64,000 nt of DNA, from contig OY968767.1 of the NCBI GenBank assembly GCA_963695375.1, positions 2,542,001-2,606,000 of the forward strand. Direction: 5' to 3'. The notes beneath the pieces were generated by a model. It was not told the DNA's origin, ran no database searches, and worked only from the letters and a program-made list of their open reading frames with translations. This document shows, in pieces, positions 25,995 through 35,069 of this stretch. The position numbers and the translations under genes are program-made. Numbering within the stretch: the first letter of the stretch is position 1; each line of letters opens with the position of its first letter. This DNA is from JACCVL01 sp963695375. GTDB lineage: Bacteria; Actinomycetota; Actinomycetes; Propionibacteriales; Nocardioidaceae.

Positions 25995-26653
25995 CCCGCG
26001 CCTCCGGCGTTCGGCATCGGGCGGCTGCGCTGGTGCAGCAGGTCGAAGAAGGCGGTCAGCTCGGCCCGTGCGTCGCTGCCGCCGTCGAAGCCGCGCCAGA
26101 CCCGTCGCAGCCGGCCGATCAGCTCGTAGCAGGCGTCGATCGGCACCACGTGGCAGGAGGTGCGGGCACCGGCCGCCGCGTCCCGGCCCGGCACCTGGAT
26201 GAGCAGCGCCTCGACGTCGGCGGCGAGCTCGCCCAGGGCCGGGTTGGCCGCCAGCACGGTCTCCCAGGCGTCGAGCGGGAGCTCGGACTCGGTCGCTCCG
26301 GCCGGGCCCGGATAGAACGCGATGGTGCGGTCCTGCCGCGAGTTGGCGAAGAAGAACGCCAGTCCGACCGGGATCTCCAGCGCGTCCCACTGCCCGGGGC
26401 CGAGCACGAAGTCCGGGACGTGCAGGTACCGGTCCGGCACCGCGCGGTACCGCAGTGCGGCGTCCTGCGCGGTGAACAACAGGTAGCAGCCGCGGCAGGT
26501 GCACATCAGCGCCCGGCTCTCCAGGTCCACGACGTGCTGGTGCGACTCGGAGATCGGCTCGGCGCACATCTCGCACCGCTCCCCGACCTGGGGCCGCGGT
26601 CGCTCGGTGGTGATGCGGCGCAGGGTGGCGAACGCCGAGCCGGGGTCGGTCAC
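25991..26653 (-). CDS. DUF5947-like hydrogenase-operon protein with zinc-binding cysteines
   Basis: A 220-residue soluble protein. The N-terminal region has CEMC (Cys27, Cys30), a nearby His-x-His (38, 40) and CTCRGC (Cys51, 53, 56), a likely metal-binding unit. The remainder (HVPDFVLGPGQWDALEIPVGLAFFF...) matches the DUF5947 family as I know it. It begins at GTG 26653, overlapping the NifU/Rieske-like gene by 4 bp. Its function is unknown, but its constant company with the structural genes suggests a part in assembly or electron transfer. Confidence 0.85.
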   Translation of the reverse strand: MTDPGSAFATLRRITTERPRPQVGERCEMCAEPISESHQHVVDLESRALMCTCRGCYLLFTAQDAALRYRAVPDRYLHVPDFVLGPGQWDALEIPVGLAFFFANSRQDRTIAFYPGPAGATESELPLDAWETVLAANPALGELAADVEALLIQVPGRDAAAGARTSCHVVPIDACYELIGRLRRVWRGFDGGSDARAELTAFFDLLHQRSRPMPNAGGAG

Positions 26654-27648
26654 GTGGGAACCCCCGCGGGTACCGCCACCGAGAGGACGCCGTCGCGGAC
26701 CAGCACCGGGAACGGGTCAAGGTGCAGCCGCGGGGCCCCGTCGGTTGGAACACCGTCGGCGGCGGCCGCCGCGGGCGCGCCGTCGACCGCCACCCCGGCG
26801 TGCCGAACGTCGTAGTGGGTCTGGCAGGTGGGGCAGCGCAGCAACGGCGCGTCGCTGGCGCCGCCGAGCCGGCGGGCCAGGGAGGCACCGGCGAAGCTCT
26901 GCTCGCACCGGGCGCAGCGGTCCCGGAAGACCAGCACGTCGGACCCGATCCGGCAGCCGAACACGGTGAGCCCGGCCACCGCGAAGCCGCCCAGCTCACC
27001 CGCGGCCAGCCCGGCGAGCTCCGGCACCGGCTCCCAGGTGGTGTCGTCGTCGGGCTCGGTCGAGGCACCGTCCGCCAGCCGCAGCCGCAGCGAGTCGACC
27101 GAGATCAAGGGTCCCCCGGCCTCGGCTCCGGCCGCGCCGCCGGTGTCCACCTGGATCGATGTGACCTCGGGAGCGGCCGCCTCGACCGCGCCCTCCACGG
27201 CCAGCTTCAGCGTCACCGAGGACGAGGGGCACCCGTCGCAGCTGCCCAGCAGGCGCAGCGACACCACCCCGTCGTCACCGACGCCGAGCAGTTCCACGTC
27301 ACCACCGTGCGAACCGAGGTAGGGACGCACGCTGTCCAACGCCGCCTCGACCCGGGTGGTGATGTCGTGCGGGTGCAGGCCGTGCACGAGCAGCAGGCTG
27401 GCGACCAGGTCGTCGCCCGTCAGCCGGTCGAGCAGCAGGTCGTCCAGCCGGCCGGTCTCTCGGAGCAGCGTGAGGATGCGCTCGAGTCCAGCGCCGTACA
27501 GGTCGGCCACCAGCCGCACCAGCTCCTCGGCGCGCTCCCGGGCGACCACCCCGCCCGCCGCGCTGGCCTCGAGCAGGGTCTGGATCCGGTCGCCGGCCTC
27601 CCGGAGGCGGTCAGGGAACTCGTCGTCAGGTTCGTGCGCCGGCGCCAT
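26650..27648 (-). CDS. NifU C-domain / Rieske-like fusion protein
   Basis: A 332-residue protein. Residues about 98-170 form a NifU C-terminal domain with the cluster-binding CDGC (Cys137, Cys140). The C-terminal part resembles a Rieske domain, but both ligand pairs are CxxC: CARC (Cys245, 248) and RCPTCQTHYDVR (Cys272, 275). The two histidines normally needed for a Rieske cluster are therefore replaced by cysteine. It is likely involved in cluster delivery or electron transfer for the hydrogenase whose large subunit is encoded 9 bp upstream. Confidence 0.85.
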   Translation of the reverse strand: MAPAHEPDDEFPDRLREAGDRIQTLLEASAAGGVVARERAEELVRLVADLYGAGLERILTLLRETGRLDDLLLDRLTGDDLVASLLLVHGLHPHDITTRVEAALDSVRPYLGSHGGDVELLGVGDDGVVSLRLLGSCDGCPSSSVTLKLAVEGAVEAAAPEVTSIQVDTGGAAGAEAGGPLISVDSLRLRLADGASTEPDDDTTWEPVPELAGLAAGELGGFAVAGLTVFGCRIGSDVLVFRDRCARCEQSFAGASLARRLGGASDAPLLRCPTCQTHYDVRHAGVAVDGAPAAAAADGVPTDGAPRLHLDPFPVLVRDGVLSVAVPAGVPT

Positions 27649-27657
27649 CTGCGCGGT

Positions 27658-29448
27658 CTACTCGCCGGTCACGGACTGGGTGGGCGAGTGCGTCTGCTCC
27701 AGCGTCTTGCCGTTGCCGAGGTACATGTGCACCCCACAGGGCAGACACGGGTCGAAGCTGCGCACCGTCCGCATGATGTCGATGCCCTTGAAGTGCTCCC
27801 GATCGTTCTCCTCGAAGATCGGCTGGCCCTGCACCGCGTCCTCGTACGGTCCCGGCGTGCCGTAGGTGTCCCGCGGGTTGGCGTTCCACGGCGTCGGCGG
27901 GTAGGGGTGGTAGTTGGCGATCTTGCCGTCGCGGATCACCATGTGGTGGCTGAGCACGCCGCGGACCGCCTCGGTGAACCCACAGCCGATGCCCTCGTCG
28001 GGGACCTCGAACGGCTCCCACGTCTTGGTCCGCCCGGCGCGGATCTCCACCAGCGCCTTCTCGGCGAAGTGCAGCGCACACGCGGCGGCGTAGGCCTGGA
28101 AGTACGTCCGGGCCCGGTTCCGCTCGATCGTGTTGCTCCACTGCGGGATCTTCCACTCCAGCGAGACCGGTCCCTTCAACGCGGTCTTGGGCAGGTTGAT
28201 CTGCACGCTGGTGCCGGTCGACGTCACGTACCCGATGTCGACGAGTCCGGCGAGAGCGGTCGACCAGAGCCGGGCCAGCGGGCCGCCGCCGGTGTCCAGG
28301 GCGAGATGGTCCTGGCCGTCGAACCAGCGAGGAGACATGACCCAGCTGTACTTGTCGTCGAGGTCGCGCTTCTGCGGCTTGGGGTTGGTGTGCTGGTTCC
28401 ACGGATGCCGACGATCCACCGGGTTGCCGAGCGGGTCCCGGTCGACGAACATCTCCTGCCCGTCCCAGTCGTCGTAGTACGACGAGCCGAGCAGGATCCG
28501 GATGCCGAGGTTGATGTCGACCAGGTCGGTGGTGACGAGCTTGCCGTCCACCACCACACCGGGGGTCACGAACATCTTGCGGCCCCACTCGGTCATGTCC
28601 TTGTACTCGAAGTTGCAGAACTCCGGGTCCTGGAACGAGCCCCAGCAGCCGAGCAGCGTGCGTCGCAGGCCGACCTGCTCGTATCCCGGCAGCGCCTCGT
28701 AGAAGAAGTCGAACAGGTCGTCGTGCATCGGCACGACCTTCTTCATGAACTCGACGTAGCGCATCAGCCGGGTCATGTAGTCGGTCATCAGCTGGATCGT
28801 CGCCACCGTGCCGACGCCGCCCGGGTAGAGCGTCGACGGGTGCACGTGACGCCCTTCCATCAGGCAGAACATCTCCCGGGTGGAGCGGCTGACCTGGAGG
28901 GCCTCGCGGTAGAACTCGCCGGTGAACGGGTTCAGCGACCGCATGATGTCGCCGATGGTGCGGTAGCCGTGGTCGCCGGCGTGCGGCGCCTCGGTGGAGT
29001 TGGCCCGCTCGAGCACGCCGGGGTTGGTCTCGGCGACCATCTTCTCGCAGTAGTCCACCCCGACCAGGTTCTCCTGGAAGATGTTGTGGTCGAACATGTA
29101 CTCGGCGGCCTCGCCGAGGTTGACGATCCACTCACCGAGGTGCGGCGGCTTCACGCCGTAGGCCATGTTCTGCGCGTAGCACGAACAGGTGGCGTGGTTG
29201 TCGCCGCAGATGCCGCAGATCCGGCTGGTGATGAAGTGCGCGTCCCGCGGGTCCTTCCCCTTCATGAAGATCGAGTAGCCGCGGAAGATCGACGACGTGC
29301 TGTGGCACTCCACGACCTCCTTCTGCTTGAAGTCGATCTTGGTGTAGATGCCGAGGCTGCCCACGATCCTGGTGATCGGGTCCCAGGCCATCTCGACGAG
29401 GCCGTCTTTGCTTCCGCGGTCGGTGGGGGTCGGGATGGTCGACGTCAT
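27658..29448 (-). CDS. hhyL: Group 1h high-affinity [NiFe]-hydrogenase large subunit
   Basis: A 596-residue catalytic subunit. The L1 motif is RICGICGDNHATCS (Cys78, Cys81) and the L2 motif is FDPCLPCGVH (Cys568, Cys571, His574); together these bind Ni and Fe. Cleavage after His574 would remove a 22-residue tail. The segments GICGDNH and PYEDAVQ are those used, as I remember, for PCR surveys of group 5/1h enzymes, which supports this subgroup over the group 2a Huc type. The enzyme should oxidise H2 at atmospheric levels and tolerate O2. Its ATG lies 44 bp after the small-subunit gene. Confidence 0.95.
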   Translation of the reverse strand: MTSTIPTPTDRGSKDGLVEMAWDPITRIVGSLGIYTKIDFKQKEVVECHSTSSIFRGYSIFMKGKDPRDAHFITSRICGICGDNHATCSCYAQNMAYGVKPPHLGEWIVNLGEAAEYMFDHNIFQENLVGVDYCEKMVAETNPGVLERANSTEAPHAGDHGYRTIGDIMRSLNPFTGEFYREALQVSRSTREMFCLMEGRHVHPSTLYPGGVGTVATIQLMTDYMTRLMRYVEFMKKVVPMHDDLFDFFYEALPGYEQVGLRRTLLGCWGSFQDPEFCNFEYKDMTEWGRKMFVTPGVVVDGKLVTTDLVDINLGIRILLGSSYYDDWDGQEMFVDRDPLGNPVDRRHPWNQHTNPKPQKRDLDDKYSWVMSPRWFDGQDHLALDTGGGPLARLWSTALAGLVDIGYVTSTGTSVQINLPKTALKGPVSLEWKIPQWSNTIERNRARTYFQAYAAACALHFAEKALVEIRAGRTKTWEPFEVPDEGIGCGFTEAVRGVLSHHMVIRDGKIANYHPYPPTPWNANPRDTYGTPGPYEDAVQGQPIFEENDREHFKGIDIMRTVRSFDPCLPCGVHMYLGNGKTLEQTHSPTQSVTGE

Positions 29449-29492
29449 CGTCGCCTCTCAGGCTTGGAAGGGGGTGGCCGGACGGAGAGCGC

Positions 29493-30557
<1,065 letters not shown>

Positions 30558-30653
30558 GCTTTCCGGGGCTCCGCACGGACCGAGGCCCCTGGCGCCGCCG
30601 GGGCCGACCGTCGGCTCTCTTCCGCGGCGTCCGCTTCGTCTTATCTCGCCCGG
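30558..30653 (-). promoter_or_regulatory. Intergenic gap between hypB and the hydrogenase small-subunit gene
   Basis: This 96-bp gap is the largest inside the hydrogenase operon, and the most likely place for a separate promoter driving the structural genes. A GGAAAGC stretch precedes the start codon on the minus strand. I see no convincing sigma-factor boxes. Confidence 0.3.
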
Positions 30654-31475
30654 TCAGAGGCTGTCAAGGCTCGCCGACGTCGACGCAGCGCCCTGCCGGG
30701 CGCGACCGCGCACCCACCCGCACCACGCATCCATCCCGTCACCGTGCGTGGCGGAAACCGGCAGGATCTCGGCCCGGGGGTTGACCTGGCGGACGTAGCC
30801 GGCGAGTCGCTCGAGGTCGACGTCCAGGTGCGGCAGCAGGTCGGTCTTGTTGATGAGCACGAGGTCGGCGACGGCGAACATCTGCGGGTACTTCAGCGGC
30901 TTGTCCTCGCCCTCGGTCACCGACACCAGCACGACCTTGGCGGCCTCGCCGAGGTCGAACAGCGCGGGACAGACGAGGTTCCCGACGTTCTCCACGAACA
31001 CCAGCGCCCCGGGGGGTGGGTCCAGCGAGCGGAGCCCACGGGCCAGCATGTCGGCGTCGAGGTGACAACCGGCGCCGGTGTTCACCTGCACCACCTCGGC
31101 TCCGGTGGCGCGGATCCGGCGGGCGTCCAGGGCCGTCTCCTGATCTCCCTCGACGACCGCGACCGCGGACCACGGGCTGTCGTCCTGCGCGGTGAGGGCG
31201 CGGATGCTCCGCTCCAGCAACGTGGTCTTGCCCGAGCCGGGGGAACTCATCAGGTTCAGGGCCAGCACGTCCCGCCGGGCGAGCCAGGTCCGGGTGTCGG
31301 CGGCGAGAGCGTCGTTCTTGGCCAGCAGGTCGGTCTCGATCTCGACCACCCGGGAGTGCTCGTGCGGGTGCTCGTGCGGGTGCTCGTGCGGGTGCTCGTG
31401 TGGGTGCTCGTGCGCTGCCCCGAGCCGGGTCACCCGGACACCGGCGTCCTCGCCGCAGCCGCAGGTCGCGCACAT
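30654..31475 (-). CDS. hypB: Nickel-inserting GTPase HypB
   Basis: A 273-residue GTPase that works with HypA to load nickel into the large subunit. The N-terminal high-affinity nickel motif CATCGCGED is present. It is followed by an alternating His-Glu/His-Pro tract (residues 22-40, ten histidines), then the P-loop SSPGSGKTT (about 77-85), and the metal-site Cys/His in GAGCHL and NLVCPALF. The histidine tract suggests nickel storage, as in other His-rich HypB proteins. It lies one base after hypA. Confidence 0.97.
   Translation of the reverse strand: MCATCGCGEDAGVRVTRLGAAHEHPHEHPHEHPHEHPHEHSRVVEIETDLLAKNDALAADTRTWLARRDVLALNLMSSPGSGKTTLLERSIRALTAQDDSPWSAVAVVEGDQETALDARRIRATGAEVVQVNTGAGCHLDADMLARGLRSLDPPPGALVFVENVGNLVCPALFDLGEAAKVVLVSVTEGEDKPLKYPQMFAVADLVLINKTDLLPHLDVDLERLAGYVRQVNPRAEILPVSATHGDGMDAWCGWVRGRARQGAASTSASLDSL
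31356..31415. repeat. Five tandem 12-bp units inside hypB
   Basis: The unit GTGCTCGTGCGG is repeated five times (the fourth and fifth copies each have one change). On the minus strand it encodes the His-Pro-His-Glu repeats of HypB. Such an array can gain or lose units by slippage without breaking the frame. Confidence 0.9.
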
Positions 31476-31476
31476 G

Positions 31477-31806
31477 TCAGACCACCTCCACCGAAGCCAC
31501 CGCCAGCTCGCGACCGGCGGTCACCTCCACATCGGCACTGCCGCACGAGCAGAGCAGGATCATGTCCGGCAGGACGACGTCCGCGCCACAGCTGCGACAG
31601 CGACCGCGCCCCTCCGGCTCCTCGACGTCCAGCCGGGCGCCGGCGAGCGGCGTCGACTCGGTCACCAGCTCGAAGCAGAACCGCATCGCGTCCGGGATCA
31701 CCCCGGACAGCCGGCCGACGCGCACGGTCACCACCGACACCTTGGCCGCCCCGGTCCGGGCGGTGACGGTGTCCACGATGCTCTGCGTGATCGCGAGCTC
31801 GTGCAT
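31477..31806 (-). CDS. hypA: Hydrogenase nickel-incorporation protein HypA
   Basis: A 109-residue nickel chaperone. I choose the ATG at 31806 rather than an upstream GTG because HypA binds nickel through its N-terminal Met-His, and MHELAIT is the conserved beginning. The structural zinc site is CRSC...CSC (Cys70, 73, 86, 88). It is the first gene of the leftward hydrogenase operon. Confidence 0.96.
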   Translation of the reverse strand: MHELAITQSIVDTVTARTGAAKVSVVTVRVGRLSGVIPDAMRFCFELVTESTPLAGARLDVEEPEGRGRCRSCGADVVLPDMILLCSCGSADVEVTAGRELAVASVEVV

Positions 31807-31828
31807 GGCCGACACGGTACGCCGACGG

Positions 31829-32215
31829 TCAGGAGTCGGCTGCCGGCCGCTCCTGGCCGGCCCACCAGGCCAGGCCGGTGTTGGTGGCGGAGATCAGCGT
31901 CGTGCCGACCGCGACCCGCCGCGGCAGGTCGCCGCGCAGGCCCGCGGTGGCGGCGGCCAGCGTGTCACTCGCGTGGATGACCAGGGCCAGGTGCGTCGCG
32001 CGGCGCAGCTGTTCCCCCTGCAGCAGCAGCAGGTCGGCGCCGATCAACACGGTCCGGATCCCGAACATCCGGAAGGGGTAGACGCCGGAGCCGTCGACGT
32101 CGGGGTCGGCGCCAAGCCGGCGCAGCAGCAGTTTGGGCGCGACCAGCGCGAGCGTCCCGTTCACCAGCCGCACCGCGGCCAGCGTCTTGCGCGCGGTGCC
32201 GGGTCCGAGGTCCAT
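31829..32215 (-). CDS. Small integral membrane protein, DUF4267-like
   Basis: A 128-residue hydrophobic protein with about four predicted helices (LVNGTLALVAPKLLLRRLG, FRMFGIRTVLIGADLLLL, LVIHASDTLAAATAG, VGTTLISATNTGLAWW). The layout resembles DUF4267-type membrane proteins of unknown function. The ATG at 32215 has an AGGGAGGG site. It ends 22 bp before the hydrogenase operon start and points the same way, but is probably a separate unit, sharing a divergent promoter region with the haem-enzyme operon. Confidence 0.65.
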   Translation of the reverse strand: MDLGPGTARKTLAAVRLVNGTLALVAPKLLLRRLGADPDVDGSGVYPFRMFGIRTVLIGADLLLLQGEQLRRATHLALVIHASDTLAAATAGLRGDLPRRVAVGTTLISATNTGLAWWAGQERPAADS

Positions 32216-32380
32216 GGCGTCGTTTCCCTCCCTGCCGGTCGGGTTCCCGGCACGCTCGCAGCGCTTCGGGGACGGTGTCAATGCCACGGCGGGACGCGCC
32301 GTCTGCGCCGGTGCCGAGCCTTTACATCCCGACCGGCCGGGAGCAGGCTGCCTGTCAGGACGTGGGGAGGACGGGTCGAG
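32216..32380. promoter_or_regulatory. Divergent promoter region before the haem-enzyme operon
   Basis: This 165-bp gap separates the leftward membrane-protein gene from the rightward operon that starts at 32381. A GGGGAGGA ribosome site is seen just before the ATG at 32381, and an AGGGAGGG on the minus strand before 32215. I see no clear operator palindrome. Confidence 0.35.
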
Positions 32381-33652
32381 ATGCCGGAACAGACGGCAGT
32401 CACCGTCCGGGCCACACTGCTCCCGGACCGGCACCCACAGGTGCGGCAGCAACTGCGCGCGTTGCGTGGCGAGGGCCCCAGCTCTGCTGACTTTCCCTTC
32501 GCCGAGCTGGCTGGGGTGCACTTCGCCCGGCTGTTCGTCCTGGACGAGGCCACCGACGCGGACGGGCGGGCGATCCCGGCGTCGCTGGTCTACATGGCCG
32601 ATGTCGACGGGGGCGCCGAGCAGCATCTCGCCGATCTGGCGCAGCGTGCCGGGCCCGGGCTGGACCGGTTGTTCGGTCACTGCGCGGACTACCCGGCGGC
32701 GCCGGGCGCCGCGGACCGGCGCACCTGGCTGTCCCGGCACACGCTGCGTCCGGCTGCGTACTACGTGCACACCGCCGGGCGCACCGTGGACCAGATCCGG
32801 GCCGAGCTGCGGCTGCGAGACGAGCTGGAGGACCTGGCCGACGTGCCCGACGTGCGGACGGGCGGCGGCGCGAGGGCAGTGCGGCAGCGGCTCGTCGACG
32901 GCGTGCACGCCCGACCGGACCTGAGGTGGGCGGCTCGACCCGCCGCCGGTCCCGGACCCGGGCGAGCGGTGCGGAGTGCCCTCGCACTCGGCGCGGCAAC
33001 CCTGCTCGGCCTGCTCCTGCTGCCGGTGCTGGTGCCGGTGCTGCTGGGCTGGTTGGTGCTTGTCCGGCTGCGCGAACGCCAGGAGGTCCCGGAGGCAGGA
33101 GCGGCCGATCCCGAGCACCTGCACGACGTCATGCAGTACGAGGACTTCGGCGCGCAGAACGCGTTCACCGCGGTCGGGCTGGTGAAGCCGGGCTTCGTCC
33201 GACGGACCACGATGCGGGTGGCCTTGGCCGGGCTTGAGTTCGCGAACCAGCACCTGTTCTGGCGGGATCGGCTGGCCGGCGTGCGCACCATCCACTTCGC
33301 CCGCTGGCTGCCGCTGGACGGAGGCCGCCGGCTGGTCTTCGCCAGCGCCTACGACGGCAGCCTCGAGAGCTACATGGACGACTTCATCGACCGGCTGCAT
33401 TGGGGGATCAACCTGGTCTTCAGCAACGGCGCCGGCTTCCCCCGCACCCGGTGGCTGGTGTTCGGCGGGGCGCGGGACGAGATCGCCTACAAGCACTACC
33501 TGCGTCGGCACCAGGTCGCGACGGTGGTGTTCTACTCCGCGTATGCGACGTCCACCGCACGCACCCTGGACGCCAACGCCCAGCTCCGGAGTGGACTGAG
33601 CCACATCCCCCGAGACGACGCCGGCGCGGCGCGCTGGCTGTCGCTGTTGTGA
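32381..33652 (+). CDS. Conserved membrane protein of unknown function, first gene of haem-enzyme operon
   Basis: A 423-residue protein. The N-terminal 180 residues (VTVRATLLPDRHPQVRQQL... FAELAGVHFARLFVLDEA) look like a ferredoxin-like or DyP-like fold. A transmembrane helix follows at about 205-230 (ALGAATLLGLLLLPVLVPVL). The C-terminal half carries motifs such as VMQYEDFGAQNAFTAVGLVKPG, TIHFARWLPLDGGRRLVFAS and YDGSLESYMDDFIDRLHW, a block I associate with proteins encoded near bacterial peroxidases. No catalytic role is known. It is 7 bp from the next gene. Confidence 0.7.
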   Translation: MPEQTAVTVRATLLPDRHPQVRQQLRALRGEGPSSADFPFAELAGVHFARLFVLDEATDADGRAIPASLVYMADVDGGAEQHLADLAQRAGPGLDRLFGHCADYPAAPGAADRRTWLSRHTLRPAAYYVHTAGRTVDQIRAELRLRDELEDLADVPDVRTGGGARAVRQRLVDGVHARPDLRWAARPAAGPGPGRAVRSALALGAATLLGLLLLPVLVPVLLGWLVLVRLRERQEVPEAGAADPEHLHDVMQYEDFGAQNAFTAVGLVKPGFVRRTTMRVALAGLEFANQHLFWRDRLAGVRTIHFARWLPLDGGRRLVFASAYDGSLESYMDDFIDRLHWGINLVFSNGAGFPRTRWLVFGGARDEIAYKHYLRRHQVATVVFYSAYATSTARTLDANAQLRSGLSHIPRDDAGAARWLSLL

Positions 33653-33659
33653 GGACCTC

Positions 33660-35069
33660 GTGACCGAGCCGCTCGACCTCGACGACGTCCAGGGCCTGGT
33701 CGTCCGCGGCTACGGTGCGCTGCCGTTCGCCGCCTACCTGCTGGTGCACGTGGACGACGCGGGCGCCGCCCGCCCGGCACTGCGCGGGTGGGCGGAGGCG
33801 GCGACCGCCGCGTCCGCATCCCCCGTCGACGACGCCCTCAACGTGGCCTGGACCGCGGCGGGGATTCGGGCCGTGTGTCCAGAGACTCTCGCCGCCGCCG
33901 GCTTCGCCGAGCAGTTCAGCTCCGGCATGGTCACGCCGTACCGCAGCCGGCTGCTCGGCGACGTCGACGAGGACGACCCCGCCGGGTGGCGGTGGGGCGG
34001 GCCGCGCACCCCGGACGTGCACCTGCTGGTGTTGCTCTATGCCAGGACGGCCGCGCTGCTGGACGCAGCCGTCGACCGGTGCCGGGCGGTGGCCGGGGTG
34101 CACGGGCTGCGGGTCCTGGACCGGCTGGAGACCGACGAGCTCACCGACCGTGAGCCGTTCGGCTTCCGGGACGGTGTCTCCCAGCCGGTGCTCGACACCC
34201 TGCCGAGGGCCCGGCAGGGCCACGACGTCGTCCGCACCGGCGAGTTCGTCCTCGGCTACGTCAACGAGTACGGGCAGCGTGGCGAGCGACCGCTGCTCGA
34301 CCCCGCGGCCGACCCGGGCCGGCTGCTCCCGCGCGACCCGGACGGGTCCGGCGCCGCCGACCTGGGCCGCAACGGGTCCTACCTGGTGGTGCGGCAGCTG
34401 CGGCAGGACGTCGGCGGCTTCTGGTCCTACGTTGACCGGCAGTCCCGCTCCGCCTCCGGCGAGCCGGACGCCACCCGGCGCGAGCTCGTCGCGGCGAAGC
34501 TGGTCGGCCGCTGGCGCAGCGGCGCGTCGCTGGTGCTCGCCCCGGCCGCCGACGACGAGGCAGTGGCCGCGCGCAACGACTTCGGCTACCAGTCGTCCGA
34601 CCCTCTCGGGCACGCCTGCCCGATCGGCTCGCACGTGCGGCGAGCCAACCCCAGGGACTCGCTGGAGCCCGGACCCGGCACCGAGCGATCCCGCGAGGTC
34701 AACCGCAGGCACCGGCTGCTGCGACGCGGCCGCAGCTACACCGCACCGGCCGCCGACGGTGACGTCGAGCGGGGGCTGCACTTCCTCTGCCTGAACTCAT
34801 CCCTCGCCCGGCAGTTCGAGTTCGTCCAGCACAGCTGGGTGAACGACCCGTCGTTCAACGCCCTGCACGACTCGGCCGACCCGCTCGTCGGTCCGCGCGG
34901 CCGGACCGGTGCCAGCTTCGCGATGCAGGGACTCCCGCTCCGCACCCGGCTGCGGGACGTTCCCCAGTTCGTCCAGGTGCGCGGCGGCGGCTACTTCTTC
35001 CTGCCGGGCATCAGGGCCCTGCACCACCTCGCGTCAGCACCGCCCGCAGCGGAAGGAGCACGACCGTGA
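33660..35069 (+). CDS. DyP-type haem peroxidase family protein
   Basis: A 469-residue protein with the dye-decolorising peroxidase signatures: GxxDG in FGFRDGVSQP (catalytic Asp171), proximal haem His325 in CPIGSHVRRANPR, and a distal Arg in RRGRSYTAP. It has no Tat signal, so it appears cytoplasmic or is held near the membrane by partners. DyP enzymes use peroxides to oxidise bulky substrates. In this operon it could act on fatty-acid hydroperoxides, which is inference. Its GTG start follows GAGGA, and its stop overlaps the next start (GTGA). Confidence 0.9.
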   Translation: MTEPLDLDDVQGLVVRGYGALPFAAYLLVHVDDAGAARPALRGWAEAATAASASPVDDALNVAWTAAGIRAVCPETLAAAGFAEQFSSGMVTPYRSRLLGDVDEDDPAGWRWGGPRTPDVHLLVLLYARTAALLDAAVDRCRAVAGVHGLRVLDRLETDELTDREPFGFRDGVSQPVLDTLPRARQGHDVVRTGEFVLGYVNEYGQRGERPLLDPAADPGRLLPRDPDGSGAADLGRNGSYLVVRQLRQDVGGFWSYVDRQSRSASGEPDATRRELVAAKLVGRWRSGASLVLAPAADDEAVAARNDFGYQSSDPLGHACPIGSHVRRANPRDSLEPGPGTERSREVNRRHRLLRRGRSYTAPAADGDVERGLHFLCLNSSLARQFEFVQHSWVNDPSFNALHDSADPLVGPRGRTGASFAMQGLPLRTRLRDVPQFVQVRGGGYFFLPGIRALHHLASAPPAAEGARP

